A program made the position numbers and the translations under genes. A DNA stretch of 64,000 bases, taken from Berberis thunbergii. Lineage: Eukaryota; Streptophyta; Magnoliopsida; Ranunculales; Berberidaceae. Every line of letters begins with the position of its first letter. Position 1 is the first letter of the stretch. This document shows positions 43,571 to 56,100 of this stretch, piece after piece. The notes under the pieces are model-generated. The model saw nothing but the letters and a program-made list of their open reading frames with translations, did no database searches and was not told the origin of the DNA. The DNA lies in the NCBI GenBank assembly GCA_003290165.1, contig QNQO01001822.1:1-64000 (forward strand). The letters run 5' to 3'.

Positions 43571-44203
43571 TTAGGCCCACGGGTCAGACATATCAAAACC
43601 CGAGACCAAAGAAGGAAGATGAATCACCCTGCACAGACGGTGAGACTTTAGTCAGTCCGAGGGGTGACCCAATGTCCGCCAGCTAGACTGGCTGGCCAGT
43701 GCCACCTTGATGAAAAAGAGTTATGGGAAACAAATAATTCATGTGGATTAAACGGTCCATAATAAGGAATGTCCAAAAAACAAAATACAATCAAACTCTT
43801 ATGGACCAAGACAAAACTCTGACAACCAAGACTCAACTAAGCAATGAGTTAGGACTTAGGATCCAACACTGAAAATGTCATCCAACTGTCACTCCAGTTC
43901 AATATAAAGTTAAGTAGCAACAATTCAACAAGCTAACGCCTACTCTGAAAGTTTCACATTTCAATAACTTCATTATCATTGGCAAAACGTGACAATTCGT
44001 CAAGGAAGCTATACAGTGTGAGCCAGAACCATGCACATCTCTTTCAGTGCTAGATTAGCATAGTCTCCACTCAGAGTCAAACTATCTGATTGTTTTGATT
44101 TCTTTCCTTTTTAGTCTAGAAGAATTGTTCGCACAAGCCAACATGATACAAATTCATTCAAGGAATAAAACCCGAATTATAGAAAGCAGACTTCATTGAT
44201 TAC

Positions 44204-44895
44204 TAATGATACCTAAAAATGGCCACACCCTGAGTCATACACATGTCAAGATGATCTCGAGGAATTACGGGCCCTAGCATCAACCCAATATTGATCCGGC
44301 CCAAGCGGTTATAAGCCCGCTCAATTCAATCAGCCAGACGGACCCAAACTCTTACAGCATGCTAGGCCCACACATCTCACAACTATCCTCAATACCCATA
44401 AGTTCTACTAAGGCAAGTATCTCCAAGGATCGATCAGCTTGGGATGAGCAACTACAACAGCTCCCTGCTTCCAACTAGGAAGCAAATAACAAAGTACATT
44501 CCACACAGGGAAACTCCTTTCTACGGATTGCTCTCATATTTGGAACTTTTTTCCGCGGATCTAGGAGCACAAGGCGAACATGAAGTTTCCCTCCTACAAC
44601 ACGACTCCTAATTAAAGAAGGATTTCCACAAAGATCTCCTTTCTAAACTATGCCCTCGATAGCCTGATAGAACTAAGACTCCCTGCACTATAAATAAGAC
44701 ATGAGATTGGCAAGCTAAGGGATGTTACAAATTCCATGTTTACAACATTAAGCCTTCCTCAAATCCTTGTCTGACTTTAGCATCGGAGTGCCATCGGCCA
44801 CCACAACGGTGGTCTGTGGCTCACGTGTGTTACTTGTGCAGGTCAACAGATCAGCAAGACTAGGTCAAAGTAGGGAGCAGAAAACGACTGGATCA
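44204..44895 (+). repeat. Gypsy LTR D
   Basis: It begins TAATGATACCTAAAAATGG (terminal TG changed to TA) and ends ACTGGATCA. The primer-binding site GTTTGGTGTCGTCCATGGG follows. Confidence 0.85.
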
Positions 44896-44968
44896 GTTTG
44901 GTGTCGTCCATGGGGACGACAGGGTTCTCAACTTTTCATTAGCGTCGTCTCCTTTTAAAGCCCAAAGA

Positions 44969-46320
44969 GATGGTGACATCTGGGTCACGCAACAACAGAG
45001 AACAGGGGGACACATCAAGTGCTCCAATTGGTGCAGCATCGCCGCTTTCAGCAGCTCCGATCATACACAGGCTACAGACTCAAGCCCCGCGCCGACGACA
45101 ACAACAGCAGACCCTCGAATCGATAGGCTGACATCTCAAATACAACAGATAGCCAAGGCGGTAGAGGCTCTCACTCGACAAAATCAACCTGCCAATGGAG
45201 ACCTCCATTTTCGGAGGATGGCACAGAGTAAGCATAGAAAAGCCAAGCCCCCGCCAGTTCTCATTGGACTATGGGAGGTTGCATGGCTGACGCTGCTCTT
45301 GCCGCCAAGACAGAGAGGCTCGGCCCTGGGAACCCCCTTCGTAGAGGGTCGCACTATCCGGACGTACTATACTGCCTTTCCATCCAACCATTTGTGGACC
45401 AGATCATGAAAGAGGCCCTCTCGAGAAAGTTCACTCCCCCGAAGCTCGACTTCATCGACAGAACCATCGATCATTTCGACTACCTGCGCCATTACCAGCA
45501 CGTAATGGCCCTTAAAGAAGGATCTGAGTCAGTCATGTGTAGAACCTTTCCCACTAGTCTGAAAAGCTCAGCACTGACGTGGTTCCACAGCCTTCCACTG
45601 AAGTCGATAAATTCCTTCAAGACACCGGCAAATGAGTTCCTTACACGTTTCGTAGGGAGCCAGCATTTTCGAAAAGGCCCACATTACATACTCTCTCTAA
45701 AGCTGAGGTCCCATGAGACTCTTAGAGAGTATGTCATGTGCTTCAACAACGAACTGACTCTCATCGATGGACGCAACGATGACATAGTCGTAACAACCTT
45801 CACTGCGGGCCTCAAGGAAGGAAATATCTATGAAGACCTCACCTTGGAGCTCTCTTTGGACATGACAGAGCTCTTCAAGAGCGCTCAGAAACATATTACC
45901 TTGGAGGAGCTGAAAACCATGAAGAGGGAAATCGAAGGCGAGAAGAAGCTCTCTGCTCTTAAGGACAAGAATAATGGAAAGAGATGCGAGGATGACGAAT
46001 GAACCAAGTGGAAGCACAATGATAACATGCCAAACCCTGGTCGGTCTAGGCCGGAGAAAACATCCAACTACGTTGGATCCAGGATTGTGACTCCCCTCAA
46101 TGCCCATCTATCAGACGTACTTAACTTCATGAAGAACTGGGATGATCTGAAGTGGCCCCCAAAGCAGCACGGGGACACTGCCAAGGGTGACAACGACAAG
46201 TATTGATCGTACCACAAGGAGGGTGGCCACGATACCAAAGAATGCAAGAGTCTGAGGTATGAAGTTGAGTACTGGATCCGCAGAGGCAAATTGAAAGAGT
46301 TCCTGAACTTTGAAAAATAG
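44969..46320 (+). pseudogene. Gypsy gag, copy D (best-preserved capsid)
   Basis: The frame 45271-46002 (243 residues) has the full Retrotrans_gag core: FVDQIMKEALSRKFTPPKLDF, a W at ALTWFHSLPL, FLTRFVGSQHFRKG, LSLKLRSHETLREYVMCFN and LTLELSLDMTELFKSAQKH. The N-terminal 100 residues are in another frame from 44969. The zinc knuckle near 46205 has lost its first cysteine (TGA), leaving stop-S-Y-H-KEGG-H-DTKE-C. Confidence 0.85.
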
Positions 46321-46559
46321 CGAGAATGGACCGAGGATAGGGGGTTAATTAAAGAAATAGCCAAGGAGACTTCAGGGATAATATATGTCCTTCATGGAGT
46401 TAGACCAAATGAAGACCAGGCGTACAATTTTGCAAGCGGACCTTACTGAAGATGCTGACATAACCTGCGGATAAGGACAAACATATCTGCCACTCAAGGA
46501 TTCAGAGCAACATTCCCACCTTGAACTTTATGGACAAAGACCTCGAAGGAGTCTGAGCG

Positions 46560-47050
46560 TCACATAATGACGCCCTAGTCATCTTGGTTTCCATAGCAAG
46601 GTGGGAGGTAAAGAGAGCTCTGGTGGATACAGACAGCTCGCTCAATGTTATGTTCTACAATGCGTTCCGCAGTATGGACCTTAAGGAGGAAAACTTGACG
46701 TCCTTTGACAATCCGCTAATTGGATTCAATAGAGAGAAGTGTTTCCTGATCGGGAGATAAGGTTGGCGATAGTGGCAGGAGAGCCGCAACTAAGAAAGGT
46801 CTTGTTTCTGGACTTCATGGTCGTAGATGAACCATCAACCTACAACCTTATCTTGGGAAGACCATAGTTCCATCAGATGGAGCAGTAGTCTCTACCATTC
46901 ACCAGTATTTAAAGTACATTGCTAACCACTTAGAAGGGACGATACATGGAGACCAACTCTAGGCACGTGGCTACTATTATGCCACACTAAAACAGATAGA
47001 ATGCTCCCATATCAAGCTACACACCGCAGGGCAGCCTGAACCAGTGCCAG
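46560..47050 (+). pseudogene. Gypsy aspartic protease, copy D
   Basis: It reads LVDTDSSLNVMFYNAF near 46620, so the catalytic glycine is aspartate. A frameshift follows at FLIG (about 46755), then LRKVLFLDFMVVDEPSTYNLILGRP with a stop after it. Confidence 0.8.
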
Positions 47051-47497
47051 GCCAAGCAACAGCGGGGGCATCACCTCCAAACTGTGCAGGAGATGTCTAC
47101 TCTTCTGCCCAGTGAAACAGAAAGGCCAAGCAACAGCAGGGGCATCACCAGAATTTGACAGAATAACAGAAGGAGTAGAATAATAGATTATGGAGAGGAG
47201 AATATAAAGGAAAGCTCAACTCCTATATCTATCATTTTAGGAGAAAATGAGAGCTCTTTATATAGAGTTCACGGGGAACAAACAATTGAATGCCATTAAA
47301 ACCAAAACCTTTGGCTTTTTCAACCTTTTTTGCACAAAGTTAATACAAAAACCTTTTGGATTACCAAAGTTAATGCCAGGCTATTCAATTTATCACAATG
47401 AGTGACAATTTCTCATTCACCCATAAAATGGTGTTAAACCATATTTTCCAACAAGAAGTATTGGGCGTAGTATTGACAACCGTACTCTAGCAAATAT

Positions 47498-47738
47498 AAT
47501 GATATTATAAAATCATTTGAGAAGTTTGTAGAACATGCTACAAATATCACTGTTCAACCTCTCACCGCAATCTCCCCGTACCCTACCATGCATGAAGACA
47601 TTTGCAACCTTGCTGAGGACAAGCTTATTACATTAATTATTGTTCCGTTCCACAAGAAACAAACTGTTGATGATGCTATGGAGGCTGTTAACCCGGCCTT
47701 GCGCCATTTAAACCAAAATATATTGGCCAATGCACCAT
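47498..47738 (+). pseudogene. CHX-type cation/H+ exchanger, C-terminal part, first piece
   Basis: An open stretch reads IIKSFEKFVEHATNITVQPLT, then AISPYPTMHEDICNLAEDK, LIIVPFHKKQTVDD and LNQNILANAP. This is the cytosolic C-terminal domain of plant CHX antiporters, which sit in endomembranes or plasma membrane and move K+ against H+. It breaks at CAT (47736-47738) where CAC1 begins and resumes at 62854. No membrane part lies upstream: the DNA before 47490 is unrelated. Confidence 0.88.
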
Positions 47739-47890
47739 CACTACAAGAAAAATGTTGATTAATAGCGTTTCAAAAACGCTATGTCAGCCGGAGCTATAAT
47801 AGACCCAGGGGCTATTATAGCATTTTTAAAACGCTATGGTAAGTTTGGCTTTTATAGCGTTTCAGAAACCCTATGCTAAGTATACATAGC
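47739..47890. repeat. CAC1 left subterminal motifs
   Basis: TAGCGTTTCAAAAACGCTATG, TTTAAAACGCTATGG and TATAGCGTTTCAG occur in both orientations in 150 bp. Right-end counterparts (CATAGCACTTTGG, AAACGCTATAAG) lie at 62790-62835. Confidence 0.8.
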
Positions 47891-48287
47891 AATTTTTTTT
47901 TTCTTTTGGGCCTGGCTCTTAAGAAAGACTCCGATATGAATGATATGCAATTCCATGCAGGCCTGATAATGTATGTTTCAAATAATCTTCTCACACATTC
48001 AAGAAAGAAATAGGCTATTCCAGACACTAACCATGTTATCGGTTTTGTTCTTGACATTATGTTCCGTGTAACTTTCATTGTTCCAAAACATTCTCCCTAT
48101 GTTGTTAAATATACTACAGAAAGGTACTTCATAATATATGGCTAAGTACACCCTTTACAATCATATTTTTCCAGAGTGGAAACTAACATGCACGCAAAGG
48201 CTTTCCTTTTTCCCACATTTGAAGCCCTTGCAAACAGAAAGGACGATTATGAGGATCAGAGCAATCAGAATTCCCAACACAATAAGT

Positions 48288-48550
48288 TAGATTTTCATAT
48301 TCTGCAGCCACATCTTTCTTCGGAGAGTCGTTCCTCCAGTCCTGAAATCTTGTGCCTGCAGCAGAAAGATTGAATCTATAAGCATGATACCAGACAGGAG
48401 TTGATAAGATAAATTGAACGTGCAAATCCATATTTGAACAATCTGAAAGGATTTAGGAAATCCATGAGAATTGGGTGTCTCAGTCACCTGATTATGGAGA
48501 ACATCAGTTTTATGTACTAGGACTTCAATCTTCTCTCCCCTATCCAGAAC
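48288..48550 (-). pseudogene. Captured VAMP72-type R-SNARE exons
   Basis: Two GT/AG-bounded exons on the minus strand: 48550-48488 (VLDRGEKIEVLVHKTDVLHNQ) and about 48358-48288 (AQDFRTGGTTLRRKMWLQNMKI, then stop TAA). This is the end of the SNARE motif and the basic stretch before the membrane anchor of plant VAMP721/722/725-like proteins, which drive vesicle fusion. The central SNARE arginine layer and the membrane anchor are not included. Confidence 0.82.
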
Positions 48551-49259
48551 CTGTGCAGAGCCACAAAAAGAAATGTATTTAAATCACATAAAATTAGTGA
48601 ATGATTAGTGGATCTGTGTTTGGCTGAAATGCAGATCAGCTTATTGCTCAAATACTTTTTTTTTTAATTAAACTGGTTCTCCAAGAACTTTATTCATCAA
48701 TATTAACCGACTCAAGAAAAGCATGCAACGAGTCGCACTCTCTAACACCTTCAAAATATCTGAGTCTATATTGGTCTGTGGACAGTGCAATGAGCTAGCG
48801 GTTATCCAAACCATTCTTGAATTGTACAAATCCAAGCAATGATCAATCCTAGCCACATATTAGCGAGAAGGCAGCAATTTAAGGGGATCCAATTAGGAAT
48901 GGTTTAGTGTTGCTGTATGCAGGACTCCAGTAGCGGACAGTCATGTCTTGTCCCATGGAAGATAAAGGATATCTAGCATGGATTTATACTTGATTTATTG
49001 TGGATGGATACTCACCTATATGCATATGTAAAACTGTGGTGCTCTAATCAATTGACGCTAAAAGGGACATTTTTATCTTTGTTTTGTCGGATGGAATAAA
49101 TTACTAAGAAGAAAAGGATTACAAAAGGTTTATAAGTTTTATTTCTAGAATAATAAGGTTTGAGTTTTTACAACTATCCGGAAGCAATCACAGAGGTGGA
49201 TGTCGAAAGGAGATGAAGGAAAGCACAAGCAAGCATATGCATAAAGCTGGCCAAAACAC

Positions 49260-49993
49260 CTTTGAAATCGCATGCAGTTGGCTGCAAGTTTCAATGTACA
49301 GCTTTTTCAACTTTTCCTCTAAAACACGCCCAATGCCTGGAAGTGCTTTAATTGGAAGATCATCCAAAAAGCTTTCCACCTGTTAAACAAATCAGGGTTA
49401 AAGGTTAACAAATGTCAATGCCACAATTTTTAAACAACAACTACTTTAGTGAGCGATTAAATAACTGCACATATACACAAGCAGACACTCTGATCAACGG
49501 ATTGATGATTTTGAAAGCACTTAACCTCCAGTAGTTTAACTAATCACTTGGTACAAAGCCATTAGCTTATCTTTCAAAAAGTAATTGCAGAAGTGAAAAG
49601 GGGCTTTCAAGCAACAGTGTAAAAAAGACCACAACAACAAACCTCACATTCTCGGGAGAGATGTAGCATTGACCATTTGGTTTAGCAGCTCTAGTGGCTA
49701 GACGGGTTATAGCCCTCACAGAATCCCGGTACCTTGATGGCAAACCTGCAACACAGTTGATCTTTCTATCAGGATAACATGACATCAAAAATATCGACAG
49801 GGCAACCTACAGAAACAAATTCAAATTCTAAGTCTTACCAAATAGATGTCGCTTCAGATCTTCTTGCATCGTGTCATTGTTGCACACAAAAATGTATCCT
49901 CCAAGCACCTCATTTCGTGGAAGCATCTCTGTTGTAGGCAAGGTCTTGAAGCGTTTGTCAAGAGCAGTGTTGTTATTGTTATTGTCAAGACCA
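49260..49993 (-). CDS. Chimeric DCD-REV1 reading frame (captured exons, partial)
   Basis: Three exons on the minus strand keep one open frame. Exon 1 (about 49993-49839) reads LPRNEVLGGYIFVCNNDTM and QEDLKRHLFG, the signature of the plant DCD (development and cell death) domain. Exon 2 (49745-49648) begins with DCD sequence (LPSRYRDSVRAIT) and passes, with no splice site, into RLATRAAKPNGQCYISPEN, a piece of the Y-family translesion polymerase REV1. Exon 3 (49379-49260) continues REV1 with FLDDLPIKALPGIGRVLEEK, the helix-hairpin-helix 'thumb/little finger' region. All borders have GT/AG and phases fit (1 nt + 98 bp + 120 bp). No start or stop codon is assigned. Whether it is expressed is unknown. 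Confidence 0.8.
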
Positions 49994-50499
49994 TTCTTCA
50001 ATCATTCATACCTGTCATATGATAAATAGACTTCCCCTTCCTACGACTGTGTTCCGTACCTTGCAAACACAGATCTGCAAATAGTGGTAGCAATTGAGAT
50101 TAAGCACATCAGTAATTTTACAATATAATAACATGGTTAAAAGTTTTAAGATAAAATCCACCTGCACTAGATCCAGTAGTCCAACCTATTCATCCTGAAT
50201 ACGATGAATAATAATCCCATTGTTACATTTAATGATGAAATGTGCACTTCCAGTTAGTATCTTACATATTAGGAGATTTACCATCCCATTGGTGCATCAG
50301 CCATTAGTTGAAATTGATAGGATAAAGAACACCAGAAGGGTGAAATGAAGGAATCAAAGAACCTTAAGTTATCCCATCTTACCTGCCTAGGATGTGCTAC
50401 AAACCAAACATGACAAACATGATGTTGCAAATTGCTTAATCTTTGTAAGCATTTTGTCTCAGTCTTGTTACCAATGAAAATGCAAAAATATTATGTTAT

Positions 50500-50640
50500 T
50501 CAAAAATTCCTGTACCACAAAAATCCCAGCCAAAAGAATCGCCTCTGGGCTTTTCCTCAAAGAACTTAGGTCCTTCAAATCCTAACAATTTTGATGTGGA
50601 CATGCTGGTATAGTGAGTTCCAACCGGAATGAGACCTGGG
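50500..50640 (-). other. Possible captured exon, unrecognised
   Basis: The minus strand has an AG-bounded open segment reading LIPVGTHYTSMSTSKLLGFEG and PKFFEEKPRGDSFGWDF, ending at a possible GTACAG donor. It lies between the bHLH and DCD exons, in the same strand as the other captured pieces. I do not recognise the family. Confidence 0.4.
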
Positions 50641-51472
50641 GCAAAGTATGTAATCTTTTCAACATAATTGAGGGAAAAAAATTTCATGGTTGTCATTACT
50701 TACCTCTCCTAAGACAGATACCACCTTGAAGACAAGCAAAACCTTGCAAAACTGATTAAAACAGATAAGGAACTAGCTATAATAATATCCTGACAGTTTG
50801 TGTGATGATGCATGTTGGATCACATCACCAAAAAATTGAACTTTTTAGGGGTAATTTGTTAAATTTATTAAACTTCAAATTTTTGGATTCCAAAATCACA
50901 AACTGTATCCTAAGCATGACTACTTTGTACGCAGCACTATAATTGTTCTATTCTATCTCAAACACAAGCTTCCCAACATGCTGATAAGTTTTAGCATGCA
51001 ATACCTAAGTTACTTTCACACCTCGAGGCATAATCAGTGTATGAAACTCAAATTTTCTTGAAAAACCAGTAACATATTCATAAACAAGAACAAATACAAT
51101 AAGAAGTATGTTGACATAAGCACATTCTTTGTAATAAATCAGCATATGCAGTGTGAGAAAGGATAAATGGCTAAACCTTTATCAGCTGTCCTTTACAAAA
51201 CAATTCTGGCCTTTGTAAGGGGAGCATCACCAATTCACTCAAACTTGGCAAGACACGAGTGACTACCTATAATTCTTTTTAGGTCTGACATCACCCTTGT
51301 TTGACAAAGAAAACAAGGTGAAAGCGAAACTATGCCATCTGACTTTGATCCAGGGGTATCTTCAAATCAAGTCCAATGTGTGGGGAGCTATGGAATTTAC
51401 TAAAAGGAAGCTGGGGTCTACTGTAAGTTGGGAGATGATAGTGGGCACATGCAACTGCGTACCTCCTTGTGC

Positions 51473-52082
51473 CTATGAAGGGGCGTTCGGTTCAGGTTTG
51501 ATGATTGCTGGGGTGTCAGACTGATGCGTATGGTAAATTGTGCTAGCCAAGGATACTGGCATGATGCAAAGTGCCTTAGATTGGAGAAACTGCATGGCAG
51601 CTCCAACATCTTCTTCCATGAGCTTCGCTACTTGCTGTTCTGTGCCGTCTGATGACCACTTCTCCCATGCTGTCTGATTGTCTCCACCTTCACCGCCTCC
51701 ACCCTTTTTTATACAAGCACACACAAAAGACAATTAGATGCATACAAAACCATCCTCTATAGTTGCATCCAATATGGCACCTTCAAATAATAAATAGATG
51801 CACCCACTACAATAAACTTTTTAAAACAAAAACAATCGTGAGTTCAAACCAGATGATGATGAGATATACATGGATCATAACACAAAAAGTTCAAAATTTA
51901 ATATAAAAACCAAGGAACAGGTATCCAACATTATATGAATTCAAAACATAGAACAAAGGGGAATAAAAAAGCACATGATTGATTCATTTTTTAATTTCAA
52001 TTACCGCAACTGATGAAAGTGGTACGTCAGCAACAAGCTGTGCCACTGCACCAACTCCACCTAGTCTGCTCATGCTGAGGAC
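51473..52082 (-). pseudogene. Captured bHLH factor C-terminal exons (UNE12/bHLH7-like)
   Basis: Exon 52082-52005 (78 bp) reads VLSMSRLGGVGAVAQLVADV; exon 51703-51473 reads [42 protein letters not shown], and ends with KPEPNAPS and its own stop TAG. These are the segments after the bHLH domain in the UNE12/bHLH7 group of plant transcription factors. The DNA-binding bHLH itself is not included, but splice sites, frame and the natural stop are intact, so this could supply the 3' end of a fused transcript. Confidence 0.83.
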
Positions 52083-52502
52083 CTGGTAAGTTTACAAACA
52101 GTAAAATTACCACAAAATCAAATCTTGTAATATTCAGCAGATACATAATGCTTGGAAATTTTCTGACATCATTAATCATGATTTTTTCAAACCACTTGGA
52201 GAGAACTAATCATAATAAAACACACTTGAAAATTGACATGAATTAATCATAATAAAAACACACTTCAAAGCACACTATACTGTGTAAGAACTAAGAAGTT
52301 GCTCCATAAACAATTGTTTCTCATAGAAGGAAAAGGAACAATAGGAATCCTTACTGAAAGATAGACTCGTTCTGCTACCAATCAGATATCACCAAATGGT
52401 TATCTTTTACTCCGCAGACCTGCACGTAACCACAAGTTACATAAAGTCATGACAATTTTCAATTGGAGATCACTAACAAAACTTAAAGGTTATCAAACTA
52501 AG

Positions 52503-52536
<34 letters not shown>

Positions 52537-53179
52537 CCTCCAGTGGGGAGGGGCAACTCTGGAATGCCAGACCTTTATTAAATAACCCAAAAATTACAAA
52601 TCCATTGCGGGGGTACATGACGACTTTACCCGCGATAATTCTAACAGCAAATTTTATACCAAAAATTTTCTAAAGCAACATTCCTGGAAAGAAAGGTACA
52701 AAAGACATGCTGACCAGCCAGGAAATGAATAGAAACCCGAGCACACCCAAAACATCCGACAAAAACAAAACCTCAATAACCCACAACATCGCAATCACGC
52801 ATAAATAACCAAGCCGCATCCCTACTAACAGCAAAACGCACAGCAGCAACAGCAGCGTCATCAGCATCAGCAGCATCGAACGGATCAGCATCCGCAACAG
52901 AGGCATCAGCAGCGGACAGCAGCAGACGCAGCGGACAGCAGCAGACGCAGCGGACATCAAGCAGCAGCAGCGCCAAAACAGCAACCGCAGCAGCAACCTC
53001 AGCCAGCAGCGGGCAGCAAGCAGCAACAGCTTCAAAACAGGAACCGCAGCAGCATCGTCAGCCAGCAGCAGACGCATCAGCCGTATCAGCAAACGGCAAC
53101 ATCAGCCAGCAGCAAACGCATCAGGACGCCCGTCAACCATGTTTTACCACCCTGAATTGCAATAAACCGGAAACTGCAA

Positions 53180-56100
53180 TTACCCGTCCCCGTGGCGAAT
53201 ATACGCCATATGGGCTCTATCTAATACAATCAAACCTGCTATTCGTCTTGGAAATTCAGTCTCCCTGAAAGTAACTGTTTCTGCATCATGTCGTGCTCTA
53301 GCTGATAATGAAGCCGCGACGGCATTGGCCTCCCTAAAAATACGTTGACAACACAACGTCATAGTCGCTGCCAACAACTTGATTTCTGTCATAAGATTCT
53401 CCAAATGCCAAGGGATTTTGAAATTATCCATAAAGCAGCCACAAACTAAATCTGAATCCGTTTGTATGTCGACCTTCGTGAAACCGAAAGCGAGGCATAG
53501 ACGGAGACCTTCAAATAAAGCCAAAATTTCTGCTTGATTATGAGCACCTACACCGAAATAAATTTGTTTTCCCACAACACAACAACCCCGAGAATCTCTA
53601 ATAACCACTCCACCGGATGCCCTTTCCTTTATAGAGGAGCCAGCCACATTAAGTGCAACAAAATCAATGGGGGGAGGGTGCCAATAAACCGTACGAACGG
53701 CTTTCCTGTTAACAGGGATTGCATCCAAACCCAAAAGCTGAAGGGGAGTCTTAATTTTGCTAACTTGCTTAGGGATAATAAAAGTATTAGCCATTCGCAA
53801 CTGACGCCTAATGTTCAAGATCACAAAAGCAGGATTTGGGGTAGCACTTTCATACACACATTTACATCTCATTTTCCAAATTTCCCAAAGAATATACATT
53901 GGAGTGAGGAGGAGTAAGATACCTGTTTGTGAAGTGCGATTAACTCTCTTGAACCATATGGCAAGAACCGTTGATATCTCTGCTGGACGCCGCAAATGAA
54001 TTTCAAAAATCCTTTCAAAATGAGTCCACACTTGCATCGCCAATTCGCCGTCTAAAAATAAATGAGACAAAGATTCTTGTTTAGGCGCTTTGCAACAGTG
54101 ACATCTAGAGGCCAGGCTTAATCCACATCTGTATAGTTCACCGTCCACAGGCACTCCTCTATGGAGTAACTTCCAAACAAAAACCGAAATTCTAGAAGGC
54201 AATAATTCATGCCAAAGGAACTGACATAAAGAATTGACCTTCCCATGATTCCGTAACAATTCATATGCCGACTGAATAGAAAAAAGCCCGTTCGGATTGG
54301 GAGTCCACACACACGAGTCCTCCGCATTGATATCACTGCAGAGTCTGTTGGCATAGAGGACACGTGCCAAATTTCTGAGATCTCTAGGAACCAATTCATA
54401 ATTTGTCGAAACCACCTCATGAATCGAAGGCCATGAATCAAGTGCAACCAAAGCTTCTGGTCTCCCGAAAGAAGCCAACATGTTCCAATTCTCCTCGAAA
54501 AAACTGACCTTCCCAATGCCGATACGCCACATCAAGTTACTCAAAAGAAAAGTTCGCTCCAGCATGAGCTCTTTAAAAAATGGAGAGGATCCACCTTTCA
54601 CAAATTGACTTTTCAAACCAACGCCTTGTAACCAGTATTTACTCCTCATAAACTTAGCCCATAAAGAATCTGAAGTAAGAAGTCTCCAAAGGGCCTTGAC
54701 TCGAAAAGCCTGCATCACCATTGTCAAATCTTTGACTCCCAAACCTGCCTCTGCCTCAGGAAAACATATGTTATCCCAAGACACCCATTTTTTCTTTTGA
54801 CGACCTTCACAATCCCCCCAAAAGAAATCCGCCAATAAACCCTTAATCCGAGCTAAAACTGTTCTAGGAACACACATGGTACTAAGAATATAAACCGGGA
54901 TAGAGCTCAGAACATGACGGATCAAAATCAATCGTCCTCCTGGAGATAGCAATTTTCCTTCCAACCTTGAATGCGAACCTGAATTTTAGTGATCAAATCT
55001 TCAAAATATGAGATTTTAACTCTCCCTTGGAACAAAGGCCCTCCCAAATACTTCAAAGGAGCGGATCGGAATTGAAAACCTGTGCCACTCTTTAAAGCTA
55101 CAATGCGTTCCGTAGTGACCTTCTCCGCCAAAGTAAAAGAGCTTTTACCTTCATTAATTTTCTGGCCCGAGGCCTTGCAATATTGTCTCAGGAACTCCAT
55201 ACAACCCGTAACTGAGGAAGTTCTGCCATTTAAAAATATGAGGGTATCATCAGCATAAAGAAGATGGGAAATCGGACTGCAATTCCTAGGGGTATAATAA
55301 TACCCTATCTTGCCATTTTCAAAAGCTGCTTTCAAACCCCTACTCAAAACTTCGGAAGCAATAATGAAAAGAAAGGGAGATAGGGGATCTCCCTGCCTTA
55401 AACCCCGCGTGGATCTGAAAAAACCTTTGTAGACACCCTGGAGCAGAACAGAGAATCCACAAAAAGTAATACAGTTTGATATGATGTGGCAGAGTCTACC
55501 ATTAAAGCCAAACTTTCTGAGAACAGCCAACAAAAAATTCCATTCCAGTCTGTCATATGCTTTCTCCATGTCAATTTTCAGTACGACATTATCTCCATAA
55601 ACCTTCCTGTTAATGTCTCTGATCAACTCCTGCGCCAGACCAATATTTTCACCAATGAATCTGCCTCTTACAAAAACCCCCTGTTCCGGAGAGATCAAAC
55701 TAGGCAAGATATCAACCAACCTATTGCACAGGATTTTGCTAAAGATCTTATAAATTACATTGCATAAACTGATCGGGCGAAAGTCAGAAAAGGAACCTGG
55801 ATTATCAATTTTAGGAATCAATGCCATGAAATTCGCCGAGAAAGACGCTGGCATGGCCTCCCCTTCAAAAAATTGAATAGCTGCCTCCCAGATATCCATA
55901 CTCAAAACCTCCCAACAGGATTGAAAGAAATCCGCAGTACAACCATCCGGACCTGGCGCACTATTTTTGGGAATGTCGAAAACAGCGTCCCGTACTTCCT
56001 GCAAGGAAGGACGTTGAACCAAAAGCTCACAACGACCGGGTGCCAACACTGTCGGGATGTAATGTAGCAAATCCACCTCCTCTCTAACATCACCCTGCGA

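Larger units (their letters stand above)
40768..44203 (+). mobile_element. Gypsy element copy E, 3' LTR missing
   Basis: LTR, PBS, gag (41513 to about 42920) and protease (about 43100-43570), then about 630 bp of non-coding DNA until LTR D starts. No 3' LTR of its own is seen, so it is truncated or interrupted by copy D. Confidence 0.75.
44204..47150 (+). mobile_element. Gypsy element copy D, 3' end missing
   Basis: LTR D, gag and protease in the usual order, ending near 47150 with no 3' LTR. A 25-bp block (GCCAAGCAACAGC-GGGGCATC) occurs twice, near 47063 and 47128. What follows (47150-47490) is unrelated DNA leading into the CHX pseudogene. Confidence 0.78.

Noticed and set aside
52670..53092. 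140-residue Leu-rich minus-strand ORF
   Set aside because: It reads the CAGCAG-type repeats of the LINE 3' UTR on the opposite side. Composition is extreme and no start context or homology is seen.
53534..53917. 127-residue plus-strand ORF
   Set aside because: It is antisense to the LINE RNase H region, whose minus-strand frame has clear motifs.
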